Source of the DNA: Saccharomonospora piscinae
GTDB lineage: Bacteria > Actinomycetota > Actinomycetes > Mycobacteriales > Pseudonocardiaceae
DNA length: 64,000 bases
Direction: 5' to 3'
Assembly: GCF_005862235.1 (NCBI RefSeq)
Contig: NZ_VCEK01000002.1
Coordinates: 434,001-498,000 of the forward strand
In this document: positions 42,134 through 50,745 of the stretch, one piece after another
Layout: every line of letters begins with the position of its first letter
Numbering within the stretch: position 1 is the first letter of the stretch
The notes under the pieces: generated by a model
The model's database searches: none
What the model saw: the letters and a program-made list of their open reading frames with translations, nothing else
Told to the model about the DNA's origin: nothing
Translations under genes and position numbers: made by a program

Positions 42134-44227
42134 TCAGCGCCCGATGTGGCCCGGACGTCCGAAGCGGCCCCGCTTCCAGACGGCCACGATCGACGGCCGC
42201 GCCGGCGAGTTGCCGCCGTCCGGCCAGTGCGACTGCGGGTTCTCGGGCGTCCCGCCCTCACCCGGGTGCTGCACGGCGACGAGCACGACGTCGTCGGTGA
42301 CGACCGGACCGCACGTCTCAGCCCCGATCGGCACGGTCAGGAACTGCTTCACGTGGCCGCGCTCGCGTCCCTGGACCGGCACCGCGAACAGCCCGTCGTT
42401 CGAGCCCAGCGCGTTGCCGTCCGTGGACACCCAGAGGTTGCCGTGGCTGTCGAATGCCAGGTTGTCGGGACACGAGATGGGACTGACCTGGCTCTTGTCG
42501 AACCCGCCGAAGTACGTGTCGGCGGCGGCGGGATCGCCGCACACCAGCAGCAGCCGCCACGCGAAGGTGGTCGACACGGCGTCGCCCCGGTCCTCCTCCC
42601 ACTCCAGGACGTGCCCGTTGCGATTGCCGTCGCGCGGGTTGATCTCGTCGGCGGCGGCCTTGCCCGCGGCGCCGCGATCGGTGTTGTTGGTCAGCGCGGC
42701 GTACACCCTGCCGGTGACCGGGTTGGGCTCGACGTCCTCGGGACGGTCCATCTTGGTGGCGCCCACCCGGTCGGCGGCCAGCCGGGTGAAGACGTAGACC
42801 TCCTCGGCCGTCATCCCCGGCACGTGCGAGGTCGTGCCGCTGGCCAGCGGGATCCACTCGCCCCGGCCGTCGAACTCGCCGTCCGAGGGCAGCCTGCCAC
42901 TGCCGTCGATCTCACTGGCGGGACTGTCGCCGGTGAACTTCGCGACGTACAGGGTGCCGTCGTCGAGCAGCCGCGAGTTGTGCCTGCGCGCGTGCGCGCT
43001 GCGACCGGGCTTGTAGCGACCGTTCGACACGAACTTGTAGAGGTAGTCGAACCGCTCGTCGTCACCGGAGTAGGCGACGACCCTGCGGTCCTTGGAGATC
43101 GTGACGGCGGCGCCCTCGTGCTTGAACCGTCCCAGCGCGGTGTGCTTGATCGGCTTCGCGTGCGGGTCGTGCGGATCGATCTCGACGACCCAGCCGAACC
43201 GGTGCGGCTCGTGCGGCTCCTGGGCGATGTCCCACCGCGGGTCGAAGCGCTCCCACTTGCGCGAGGTCTCACCGCCGGTGAGGCCGTAGCGCCGCAGCCG
43301 CTCCGCCTCTTCGGGGTCGGTGACCGACTCGGCGTTCGCGAAGTACTGGTTGAAGTTCTCCTCACCCGACAGCACCGTGCCCCAGGGCGTCACGCTGCCC
43401 GCGCAGTTGTTCAGCGTCCCCAGCACGCTGCGCCCCGACGGATCGGCCGAGGTCTTCAGCAGGTCCGAGCCCGCGACCGGGCCCCGCACCTCGAACTCCG
43501 TGTCGGCGGTGATGCGGCGGTTGTAGCGGCTCGGCAGCACGCGCAGCCCGCCACGGGGATCGCGCAGTGTCTGGACCACCGACAGCCCGTGCGCCGCCCA
43601 CGCGATGCGCACCTGCTCCTCGGTCGGGTTGTCGGCGTCGTAGCTGCCCGCGGGGAACATGTGCGGCTCGGTGGTGTACTCGTGGTTGACCACCATGAGA
43701 TGCCGCCATCCCGAACCGTCCTGCGGGATCAGGCCGACGAAGTCGTTGTTGTAGCCGAACTGCCGGGACTGCGCCTGCGCGGTCTGGTTGTGGAAGTCGA
43801 AGTCCGGGGCGCCCGGCAGGACGGCGTCACCCCAGCGGATGACGATTTCCTGGTCGTAGCCGTCCGGGATGTGCACCGCGTCGGCCGTGTTCGGCTCCAC
43901 CGGCTCGAAGTCGGTGCCCTCGGCCGGGCGCGACGGCTTGCCGTTCCCGCGCCGACCGGCGAGTGCCGCCGGCACGGCGCCCTCGGCGGCGGCGGTGCCG
44001 GACAGCGCGGCGAACCCGGCGGCGGTCGCGGACATCACCGCCGTCGCCTTGAGCGCGCCCCGGCGCGAGAGCACGTTCTTCGCGATGTCACCGAAGTAAC
44101 TGTTGTCCGATGTGTTCGGCGCGGGGTGTGCGCACGCGTTGCCGCAGCGGTACTCACACGTGGTGGCCGAACGGCCAGTGCGGTGGGAAGTCAGCAGGGG
44201 CAGCAGACGTCTCGGCTCAGTGGACAC
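42134..44227 (-). CDS. PhoX-family (DUF839) alkaline phosphatase, Tat-exported
   Basis: This 697-residue protein has a long n-region with CEYRCGNACAH, then the twin-arginine signal SRRGALKATAVMSATAAGFAAL (20-residue core SRRGALKATAVMSATAAGFA; about 54-75) and an AAAEG-type cleavage zone. The rest is a PhoX beta-propeller: VVNHEYTTEPHMF (about 170), GSVTPWGTVLSGEENFNQYF (about 275), RFGWVVEIDPHDP (about 350) and PDNLAFDSHGNLWVSTDG (about 610). PhoX enzymes bind Fe and Ca cofactors and release phosphate from monoesters outside the cell. It would act with the glycerophosphodiesterase in phosphate scavenging. No pho-box was identified. Confidence 0.9.
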   Translation of the reverse strand: MSTEPRRLLPLLTSHRTGRSATTCEYRCGNACAHPAPNTSDNSYFGDIAKNVLSRRGALKATAVMSATAAGFAALSGTAAAEGAVPAALAGRRGNGKPSRPAEGTDFEPVEPNTADAVHIPDGYDQEIVIRWGDAVLPGAPDFDFHNQTAQAQSRQFGYNNDFVGLIPQDGSGWRHLMVVNHEYTTEPHMFPAGSYDADNPTEEQVRIAWAAHGLSVVQTLRDPRGGLRVLPSRYNRRITADTEFEVRGPVAGSDLLKTSADPSGRSVLGTLNNCAGSVTPWGTVLSGEENFNQYFANAESVTDPEEAERLRRYGLTGGETSRKWERFDPRWDIAQEPHEPHRFGWVVEIDPHDPHAKPIKHTALGRFKHEGAAVTISKDRRVVAYSGDDERFDYLYKFVSNGRYKPGRSAHARRHNSRLLDDGTLYVAKFTGDSPASEIDGSGRLPSDGEFDGRGEWIPLASGTTSHVPGMTAEEVYVFTRLAADRVGATKMDRPEDVEPNPVTGRVYAALTNNTDRGAAGKAAADEINPRDGNRNGHVLEWEEDRGDAVSTTFAWRLLLVCGDPAAADTYFGGFDKSQVSPISCPDNLAFDSHGNLWVSTDGNALGSNDGLFAVPVQGRERGHVKQFLTVPIGAETCGPVVTDDVVLVAVQHPGEGGTPENPQSHWPDGGNSPARPSIVAVWKRGRFGRPGHIGR

Positions 44228-44365
44228 ACGGCCTCCATCACTCGATCAGGGCAAGCTCCGGGGACGTTAGGTGCGCAAAGCAAGCCACGGTATGCCTGAC
44301 AGTGAACTTCAGACGAACGGCGTAAACCGCGGGTCGCACGATCGTGGCCCCCATGCCGGGTCGCG

Positions 44366-44371
44366 TAGTGT
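44366..44371 (+). promoter_or_regulatory. -10 box, leaderless HAD phosphatase mRNA
   Basis: TAGTGT ends 6 bases before the ATG at 44378. Confidence 0.5.
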
Positions 44372-44377
44372 TGGCCC

Positions 44378-45043
44378 ATGGCCTCGGTACCGACGGTGAC
44401 GGCGGTGGTGTTCGACCTCGACGGCGTTCTCGTCGACTCCGAACGGCTGTGGGACGAGGTGCGGCGCTCCGTCGTCGCCGAGCACGGCGGACGGTGGCGG
44501 GAGGAAGCCACCCGGGCACTCCAGGGGATGAGCACACCGGAGTGGGCCCGCTACCTCGTCGAGGAACTCGGCACCCGGCTCACCGCCGCCGAGGCCGCCG
44601 ACGTCGTGGTCGGCGAGATGGCCCGCCGCTACGAGGCCGGGCCGCCCATCCTGCCCGGCGCCCGCGAGACCGCCCGCGCCGTCGCCACGGCCTACCCCAC
44701 GGCGATCGCCAGCTCGTCGCCGCCCGCGCTCATCGACGCCTTCCTGACCGCGGCCGACCTCCACGATCTCGTCCGGACCGCCGTGTCGAGCGAGCAGGTG
44801 GGCGCGGGCAAACCCGCCCCCGACGTCTACCTGGAGGCGGCCACCCTGCTCGGCGTGGCGCCGCAGACCTGCGTGGCCGTCGAGGACTCCACCAACGGAC
44901 TCGCCTCCGCCCTGGCCGCGGGCATGACCGTGGTCGCGACGCCGAATCCCCACTACCCGCCCGACGACCGGGTCCTCGCCCGCGCCCACGCCGTCGTCAC
45001 CGACATCACCAGGCTGCCGGAGACGCTGCGGCGCATGCAGTGA
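44378..45043 (+). CDS. HAD-superfamily phosphatase (beta-phosphoglucomutase-like)
   Basis: This 221-residue hydrolase has the nucleophile motif FDLDGVLVDSE (about 11-21), a cap domain (about 22-85), a Ser motif in AIASSSPPAL (about 110), the Lys in GAGKPAPDVYLEA (about 146) and the acidic motif VAVEDSTNGLASA (about 165). It removes phosphate from a small phosphorylated metabolite or is a phosphomutase. The stop codon is the first part of a recurrent hairpin. Convergent with ino1; a functional link (sugar or inositol phosphate) is only suggestive. Confidence 0.9.
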   Translation: MASVPTVTAVVFDLDGVLVDSERLWDEVRRSVVAEHGGRWREEATRALQGMSTPEWARYLVEELGTRLTAAEAADVVVGEMARRYEAGPPILPGARETARAVATAYPTAIASSSPPALIDAFLTAADLHDLVRTAVSSEQVGAGKPAPDVYLEAATLLGVAPQTCVAVEDSTNGLASALAAGMTVVATPNPHYPPDDRVLARAHAVVTDITRLPETLRRMQ

Positions 45044-45084
45044 AGGCCACCCTCGCTGCGTCTCGTGCAGTGAAGGTGGCCTTC
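45042..45084. terminator. Hairpin (recurrent GAAGGCCACC element, copy 2)
   Basis: GAAGGCCACC (45042-45051) pairs with GGTGGCCTTC (45075-45084), with a small inner CTGC/GCAG stem. It begins within the HAD stop codon and separates convergent genes. It shares core, arms and inner-stem layout with 32378-32430. Confidence 0.75.
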
Positions 45085-45115
45085 GCGACGGGTGGGCGGG
45101 TGGGTACGGGCCGGG

Positions 45116-46204
45116 TCAGCGCTCCACTTCGCCGTCGATGAACTTGCCCACCGCGTCGCGGGCGGTGGAGTCGTCGTACTGTTCCGGCGGCGACTTCATG
45201 AAGTACGAGGACGCCGACAGCAGCGGGCCACCGACGCCACGGTCCTTGGCGATCTTGGCGGCGCGCACCGCGTCGATGATGATGCCCGCCGAGTTCGGGG
45301 AGTCCCAGACCTCCAGCTTGTACTCCATGTTCAGCGGCACGTCACCGAACGCGCGCCCCTCCAGCCGCACGTAGGCCCACTTGCGGTCGTCGAGCCACTG
45401 CACGTAGTCGGACGGGCCGACATGCACGTTGGCCTTGCCCATGTCCCGCTCGATCTGCGACGTGACGGCCTGCGTCTTGGAGATCTTCTTCGACTCCAGG
45501 CGCTCCAGCTCCTTCATGTTCTTGAAGTCCATGTTGCCGCCCACGTTGAGCTGCATGGTGCGGTCGAGCTGCACGCCACGGTCCTCGAACAGCTTCGCCA
45601 TCACCCGGTGGGTGATCGTGGCGCCGACCTGCGACTTGATGTCGTCGCCGACGATCGGCACACCGGCCCGCTCGAACTTCGCGGCCCACTCCGGGTCGGA
45701 GGCGATGAACACCGGGATCGCGTTGACGAAGGCCACACCGGCGTCGATCGCGGCCTGCGCGTAGAACTTCGACGCCTCCGTGGACCCGACGGGCAGGTAG
45801 GACACGAGCACGTCCACCTCGGCCGCGCGCAGTGCCTCGACGACGTCCACCGGCTGCTCGTCCGACTCGTGGATCGTCTCCTGGTAGAACCGACCCAGCC
45901 CGTCGAGCGTGTGCCCACGCTGCACGGCGACGCCGAGCGGCGGGACGTCGCAGATCTTGATGGTGTTGTTCTCGCTGGCGAGGATTGCCTCGGACAGGTC
46001 CTGCCCGACCTTCTTCGCGTCCACGTCGAAGGCCGCGACAAAATCCACGTCCCGCACGTGGTAGCCGCCGAACTGCACGTGCATCAGCCCGGGCACGCGC
46101 GAGGCCGGATCGGTGTCGCGGTAGTAGTGGACCCCCTGAACAAGCGACGCCGCGCAGTTGCCGACGCCCACGATGGCCACCCTCACGCGGCGGTTCTCGC
46201 CCAT
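45116..46204 (-). CDS. ino1: myo-Inositol-1-phosphate synthase
   Basis: This 362-residue NAD-dependent enzyme converts glucose 6-phosphate to inositol 3-phosphate (1L-myo-inositol-1-phosphate), the first step to phosphatidylinositol, PIMs and mycothiol. Rossmann motif [16 protein letters not shown] (about 9-24); conserved blocks [20 protein letters not shown] (20 residues), [29 protein letters not shown] and the [11 protein letters not shown] segment. The length equals M. tuberculosis Ino1 (Rv0046c), also followed upstream by a PadR gene. AAGGAG precedes the ATG, and TTGACA on the minus strand at 46244-46249 may give it its own promoter. Confidence 0.97.
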   Translation of the reverse strand: MGENRRVRVAIVGVGNCAASLVQGVHYYRDTDPASRVPGLMHVQFGGYHVRDVDFVAAFDVDAKKVGQDLSEAILASENNTIKICDVPPLGVAVQRGHTLDGLGRFYQETIHESDEQPVDVVEALRAAEVDVLVSYLPVGSTEASKFYAQAAIDAGVAFVNAIPVFIASDPEWAAKFERAGVPIVGDDIKSQVGATITHRVMAKLFEDRGVQLDRTMQLNVGGNMDFKNMKELERLESKKISKTQAVTSQIERDMGKANVHVGPSDYVQWLDDRKWAYVRLEGRAFGDVPLNMEYKLEVWDSPNSAGIIIDAVRAAKIAKDRGVGGPLLSASSYFMKSPPEQYDDSTARDAVGKFIDGEVER

Positions 46205-46262
46205 GCCGGTTTCTCCTTACTCGTGTGTGCTGCTGGTAGGTGATGTCAAGCGGCGGTGTGGC

Positions 46263-46808
46263 TCAGCTCTGCTGGTGCCCCCGCTGCTCGGCCTGTTCGT
46301 GCGCGATCAGCTCGTTGAGCCAGCGCACTTCCCGCTCGCTCGCCTCCAGCCCCAGCTGGTGCAGCTCACGGGTGTAGCGGTCGATCTTTTCCTCGGCTCT
46401 GGCCAGCGCCGCCCGCAGACCTTCGCGACGTTCCTCGACCCGGCGGCGCCGACCCTCCAGGATTCGCATCCGCACGTCGGCCGGAGTCCGGGAGAAGAAG
46501 GTCAGGTGCACCCCGAACCCCTCGTCGTCCCAGGTCTGCGGACCGGCGTCCGCCAGCAGTTCGGAGAAGCGCTCCTTGCCGTCGGCCGTCAGCTTGTAGA
46601 CCCGCTTGGCGCGGCGGTTCCAGCCGCCGGCCACCTCGGCCGGCTCCTCGACGATCAATCCCGCCCTCAGCAGCCTCCGCAGCGTCGGGTAGAGCGAACC
46701 GTACGAGAAGGTGCGCACCATGCCGAGCGTTTCGTGCAAACGCTTGCGCAGGACGTAACCGTGCATGGGCGCCTCGTGCAGCAGCCCGAGTACCGCGAGC
46801 TCCAACAC
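46263..46808 (-). CDS. PadR-family transcriptional regulator
   Basis: This 181-residue regulator has a winged helix (about 1-75: LELAVLGLLHEAPMHGYVLR, then FSYGSLYPTLRRLLRAGLI) and a helical C-terminal dimerisation domain rich in Glu/Arg (about 100-175). The GTG at 46808 has AGGAGG 7 bases upstream and gives the standard PadR N-terminus; the frame extends further only by ten residues. It corresponds to Rv0047c beside ino1 and may regulate itself or ino1. Dyads upstream are possible operators. Confidence 0.92.
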   Translation of the reverse strand: MLELAVLGLLHEAPMHGYVLRKRLHETLGMVRTFSYGSLYPTLRRLLRAGLIVEEPAEVAGGWNRRAKRVYKLTADGKERFSELLADAGPQTWDDEGFGVHLTFFSRTPADVRMRILEGRRRRVEERREGLRAALARAEEKIDRYTRELHQLGLEASEREVRWLNELIAHEQAEQRGHQQS

Positions 46809-46850
46809 AGCGCACCTCCTCACGGGAACGTTCTCCACACCATCCGGCGT

Positions 46851-46924
46851 TGGTCCTCTCGGACCACCGGTGGAACGACGCTGTTCGACTACCCAACCTA
46901 CAGCTCGATTATATCGACTCGATA
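46851..46924. promoter_or_regulatory. Two perfect dyads between the PadR and DUF5318 genes
   Basis: TGGTCC-TCTC-GGACCA (46851-46866) and TATCGA-C-TCGATA (46912-46924) are perfect inverted repeats in the divergent region. The second lies in a locally AT-richer stretch and resembles the AT-containing operators of PadR proteins. Which gene they control is not known. Confidence 0.55.
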
Positions 46925-47076
46925 CATCGAAGTGGCGGAGCTAACCTCGCGCCCACCTGCACACCGGGCCTTGTTCATCAAATCGTTACCCGCCGATCCG
47001 GCGTGTCTGAGCGATCACGGAGCGTCCCGGCCGGGGCACAACGGTGGCTCCGAGTCCTCGAACGGCCGAAAACCCG

Positions 47077-47082
47077 TACCCT
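47077..47082 (+). promoter_or_regulatory. -10 box, leaderless DUF5318 mRNA
   Basis: TACCCT ends 6 bases before the GTG at 47089 and decides between that codon and the in-frame GTG at 47083. Confidence 0.55.
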
Positions 47083-47088
47083 GTGAGC

Positions 47089-47487
47089 GTGCGAAACCAG
47101 CGGCAGGTCGTCGACTACGCGCTTCAGCGGCGTGCGGTGCTGGCCGAGTTCTACTCAGGCCGCGTCAGCACGCTCGACGTCTGCGATGCCACGCCCTACC
47201 TGCTCAAGGCCGCGCAGTTCCACGGAACACCCAGTCCGGCCGCGTGCCCCGTCTGCCGCAAGGACGTACTCACGGACGTCTGCTGGGTGTACGGGGACGA
47301 ACTCAAACACGCCGCGGGCTCGGCGAGGGCGCCGGAGGAACTGGATCGCATGGCGAACCTCTTCCGTGAGTTCACCGTCTACGTGGTGGAAGTGTGCCGC
47401 CAATGCGGATGGAACCACCTCGTCCGCTCGTACGTCCTGGGTACCGGAGCCCCGCACCCGCCGTCCCGGAGGACCGCCGGGCAGTGA
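47089..47487 (+). CDS. DUF5318 protein (Rv0049 homologue)
   Basis: This 132-residue protein begins RNQRQVVDYALQRRAVLAE, as I recall for Rv0049 homologues. It carries two CxxC pairs, CPVC (about 48) and CRQCGW (about 102), which together look like a zinc ribbon. No signal peptide or membrane helix is seen. It directly precedes ponA in the same order as Rv0049-Rv0050. Function unknown; the conserved linkage suggests a role near cell-wall synthesis or its regulation. Confidence 0.85.
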   Translation: MRNQRQVVDYALQRRAVLAEFYSGRVSTLDVCDATPYLLKAAQFHGTPSPAACPVCRKDVLTDVCWVYGDELKHAAGSARAPEELDRMANLFREFTVYVVEVCRQCGWNHLVRSYVLGTGAPHPPSRRTAGQ

Positions 47488-47593
47488 CACACGACACCGG
47501 CTGCACACTTGTTGCCACACTCGTCGCCGTATCGCACGTAGGTTCGGTTCGCAGAACGGCGTGCCAGCGAGCGCCGATCTGGGAGGGTCTTGA

Positions 47594-50500
47594 GTGAACG
47601 ACCAGGGAAGCCACCAGTGGCCCGAAGAGGAGCCAGGCGACCGGCGCTGGCCCGAGCAGGGTCAGGGCGGCCAGTCCGCCAATCCCCCGTGGCCTTCGGG
47701 TGACGACCGGCCGCGCCCGCCGCGCTCTCAGGAACGCCGCCCGCCGCGCCCGCCCCAGCAGGGCCAGCCGGGCCAGCCACCCCGGCCGGGTCCGCCTCCG
47801 GCGCAGCCGCCCGGTGGGCGCGCGCCCGAGCGTGGCAGGCCGCTCCCACCTCCGCCCGCATCCCGTGGCGGCCAGCGACCTCCACAGCACCCACAACCCC
47901 CGCAGCCCCCACAGCCCCCACCGGGCCGGGGTCAGCAACCCGGCCAGCCCGGCCAGCCACAGCCACAGCGCCCCGGCGGCGGACACGGCACTCCGGGCGG
48001 CGATCGGCCCGCGCGGCAGCGGCCCGCCGGAGCGCCAGGTGAGCGACCGCTGCCACCCGGTGCCCGCCGGAGCCAGCAGCCTCCCGGCACTCCCCAGGGC
48101 CCGGCGCGCTCGGCGAGCGGCGCACCACCCCAGGGCGGGCGCAGGCCCGGTGGCTCTCCCGACGGAGCGCGCCCGTCCGGGCCTCCCCGCAGGCCGGGGG
48201 AGCGGCCAGGAGGCGCCGCGGCGGCTGGTGCGGCAGCGGGTGGTGCCGCGGCAGCGGGCCGCCCCGGCGACCCGGGGGACGGCGCCGACCGCGAACCGGA
48301 ACTGATCACCCATCGTGCCTACAACGGCACGGCCGACGGCCGTGACCAGGACGGCTACGACGACTACGACGACGGCGAGAACCGGCACCATGAGCCCGGC
48401 CTCGACAACGGCCACGGCGGCGACGGCGGTGACGGCTTCGACGACGGCGAACCCCGGCCCAAGAAGGGCAAGGCCGCACTCACCCCGGCACAGCGCAAGA
48501 AGCGGCGCTGGAAGATCGTCCGGCGCAGCGCCTACGCCATCGTCGGGCTCTTCTTCGTCCTCCCGGCCATCGCCTTCGCCATCACCTACTTCCTCGTGGA
48601 CGTGCCCGACCCCGAGGACGTGGCCCAGGACCAGGCCAAGGTCGTGACCTACCTCTACGCCGACGGCGAGACGGAGATGGGCCGTGACATCCCGCCCGAC
48701 GGCGGGAACCGGATTCTGCTCAAGCCCCACGAGATACCCGACGACGTCAAGCACGCCGTGTACGCGGCCGAGGACGCCACCTTCGAGACCAACCCCGGCT
48801 TCGACGTCACCGGCATCCTGCGCGCGGTGTACAACCAGGCCACCGGCGGGGTCGGCGGTGGTTCCACCATCACCCAGCAGTACGTGAAGGTCGCCACCGA
48901 GAACGACGAGTACTCGATCACGCGGAAGTGGACCGAGATCGTCAAGGCCTTCAAGATGAGCAACGAGCAGTCCAAGGACGAGATCATCACCGCCTACCTG
49001 AACACGATCTACTTCGGTCGTGGGGCGTACGGCATCCAGACCGCCGCGCAGGCCTACTACGGCAAGGACGCCACGGATCTCACCGCGTCCGAGTCGGCGC
49101 TGATCGCCGGGATGATCCAGCAGCCGAGCCGGGTCAACAAACCCGAGGTGCGCGAGGAACGCTGGAACTACGTGATGGACCAGATGGTGGCCAACAACTG
49201 GCTGCCCAAGGCCGAACGCGACCAGGCGACGGTGCCGGAGCTGATTCCCGACGATGAGGCCACACCCGACACCATCACCGGGACCGAGCGGTTCATCCAG
49301 GCGAAGGTCAACGCGGAACTGGCCGAGAAGGGCTATCCCGAGGAGAAGCTGCGTGCCGGCGGCTACCGGGTGTACCTCACGATCGATCAGGAAGCGCAGT
49401 CGGCCGCCGAGCAGGCGGTCAACAACGTGATGGAGGGCGAGCCGGAGCTGCTGAAGGAGGCGCTCACGGCGGTCGATCCCGAAACGGGAGGCGTGCTCGC
49501 CTACTACGGCGGGCCCTACGAGGCCGACGGCAACCAGTACGACTGGGCGTCGGCGCAGCGCAACCCCGGATCGTCGTACAAACCGTTCGACCTCGTGGCC
49601 CTGCTGGAGCAGGGCAAGGGACTCGGCGAGATCTACGACGGCAGCTCCCCCCGGACGTTCGGCGACCGCGAGGTGCGCAACTCCGAGGACACGCAGTGTC
49701 CGCAGTGCACGGTCGCGGAGGCCATGAAGCTGTCGATCAACACCGTGTTCTTCGACATCGTGGTGAACGAGGTGGGCCCGCAGGCGGTGGCCGAGGCCGC
49801 ACGCGCCGCCGGAATCCCGGAGAAGGGCAGCGGTGTCGACGCCAAGGAGACGATGCCGACCATGGACGGCAACATCTCCATCGGCGGTGGGCACACGATG
49901 GTGTCCACACTGCACATGGCCAACGCCTACGCCACCTTCGCCTCCGGCGGTATCCGGCACGACGTGCACTTCGTCGCCAAGCTCACGACCTCGGACGGCG
50001 AGGTCGTCTTCGACGAGACCTCCGAGGTCGCCACCGAGGGCGAGCCCGCGTTCGCCGAGGACCCGGAGCGCAACAAGCAGATCGCGGGCAACGTCACGGA
50101 GTCGCTGGAACCCGTGCTGGAGCAGTCGCAACTGCTGTGCGCGGGGGGACGCGAGTGCGCGGGCAAGACCGGCACCCACCAGTTCGACGACGGTAGCGGC
50201 ATGCGGGTCAACGAGAACTCCGAGGCCTGGATGGTGGGGTACACACCGCAGGTCTCGGCCGCGGTGTGGGTGGGCAGTGGTGAGAACCGGCCCATCAACA
50301 ACGCGGCAGGCGGAGCGATCTACGGCAGCGGCCTGCCCGGCGAGATCTGGAAGCTCTTCATGGACACCTACCTGGAGGGCAAGCCGATGCTGGAGTTCGA
50401 CGAGGTCGAGCTGATCGGCAAGCCGCCCGCGCCCCCGCCCACGGTGCCGCAGGACGACGCGTCCAGTTCCGAAAGCTCGGAGTCCACGACGACGACACCG

Positions 50501-50695
50501 GAGACCACCACCCCAGAGACCAGCACACCGGAGCTGCCCACGGAGCCGTCCTTCCCGCCGGGCGAGTCGGACGACCCGGGCAACCCGGGCGGGCCGCCGG
50601 ATCCGTCGGACGGTGAGGACGAGGACGACGACGGCTGGCCGCCGTGGAACAGCGGGCGGGGCGACGGCGACACCGAAAGTACCGAGGAGTTCTGA
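47594..50695 (+). CDS. ponA: Bifunctional class A penicillin-binding protein (PonA1 type)
   Basis: This 1033-residue enzyme polymerises and cross-links peptidoglycan. Layout: a ~290-residue cytoplasmic Pro/Gly/Gln/Arg-rich region, one membrane helix (about 312-336), glycosyltransferase-51 (about 380-560, with EDATFETNPGFD carrying the catalytic Glu and GGSTITQQYVK), transpeptidase (about 600-880, with SSYK near 659, SIN near 714 and KTGTH near 857), and an acidic Ser/Thr/Pro tail (about 945-1033). The GT51 motif has Asn where many have His. GTG start with GGGAGG upstream. The long cytoplasmic region may be phosphorylated or scaffold elongation proteins, as in mycobacteria. Confidence 0.96.
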   Translation: MNDQGSHQWPEEEPGDRRWPEQGQGGQSANPPWPSGDDRPRPPRSQERRPPRPPQQGQPGQPPRPGPPPAQPPGGRAPERGRPLPPPPASRGGQRPPQHPQPPQPPQPPPGRGQQPGQPGQPQPQRPGGGHGTPGGDRPARQRPAGAPGERPLPPGARRSQQPPGTPQGPARSASGAPPQGGRRPGGSPDGARPSGPPRRPGERPGGAAAAGAAAGGAAAAGRPGDPGDGADREPELITHRAYNGTADGRDQDGYDDYDDGENRHHEPGLDNGHGGDGGDGFDDGEPRPKKGKAALTPAQRKKRRWKIVRRSAYAIVGLFFVLPAIAFAITYFLVDVPDPEDVAQDQAKVVTYLYADGETEMGRDIPPDGGNRILLKPHEIPDDVKHAVYAAEDATFETNPGFDVTGILRAVYNQATGGVGGGSTITQQYVKVATENDEYSITRKWTEIVKAFKMSNEQSKDEIITAYLNTIYFGRGAYGIQTAAQAYYGKDATDLTASESALIAGMIQQPSRVNKPEVREERWNYVMDQMVANNWLPKAERDQATVPELIPDDEATPDTITGTERFIQAKVNAELAEKGYPEEKLRAGGYRVYLTIDQEAQSAAEQAVNNVMEGEPELLKEALTAVDPETGGVLAYYGGPYEADGNQYDWASAQRNPGSSYKPFDLVALLEQGKGLGEIYDGSSPRTFGDREVRNSEDTQCPQCTVAEAMKLSINTVFFDIVVNEVGPQAVAEAARAAGIPEKGSGVDAKETMPTMDGNISIGGGHTMVSTLHMANAYATFASGGIRHDVHFVAKLTTSDGEVVFDETSEVATEGEPAFAEDPERNKQIAGNVTESLEPVLEQSQLLCAGGRECAGKTGTHQFDDGSGMRVNENSEAWMVGYTPQVSAAVWVGSGENRPINNAAGGAIYGSGLPGEIWKLFMDTYLEGKPMLEFDEVELIGKPPAPPPTVPQDDASSSESSESTTTTPETTTPETSTPELPTEPSFPPGESDDPGNPGGPPDPSDGEDEDDDGWPPWNSGRGDGDTESTEEF

Positions 50696-50732
50696 CCGCA
50701 GGCTCAGACGGCGCGCGCTGACCGGCGACCCG

Positions 50733-50738
50733 TAACAT
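50733..50738 (+). promoter_or_regulatory. -10 box, leaderless glycosyltransferase mRNA
   Basis: TAACAT ends 7 bases before the GTG at 50746. Confidence 0.5.
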
Positions 50739-50745
50739 TCGCGAG

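Noticed and set aside
44090-44200. Cys cluster before the Tat signal of the PhoX protein as a novel metal site
   Set aside because: I recall a similar Cys-rich n-region in other actinobacterial PhoX proteins, so it appears family-typical.
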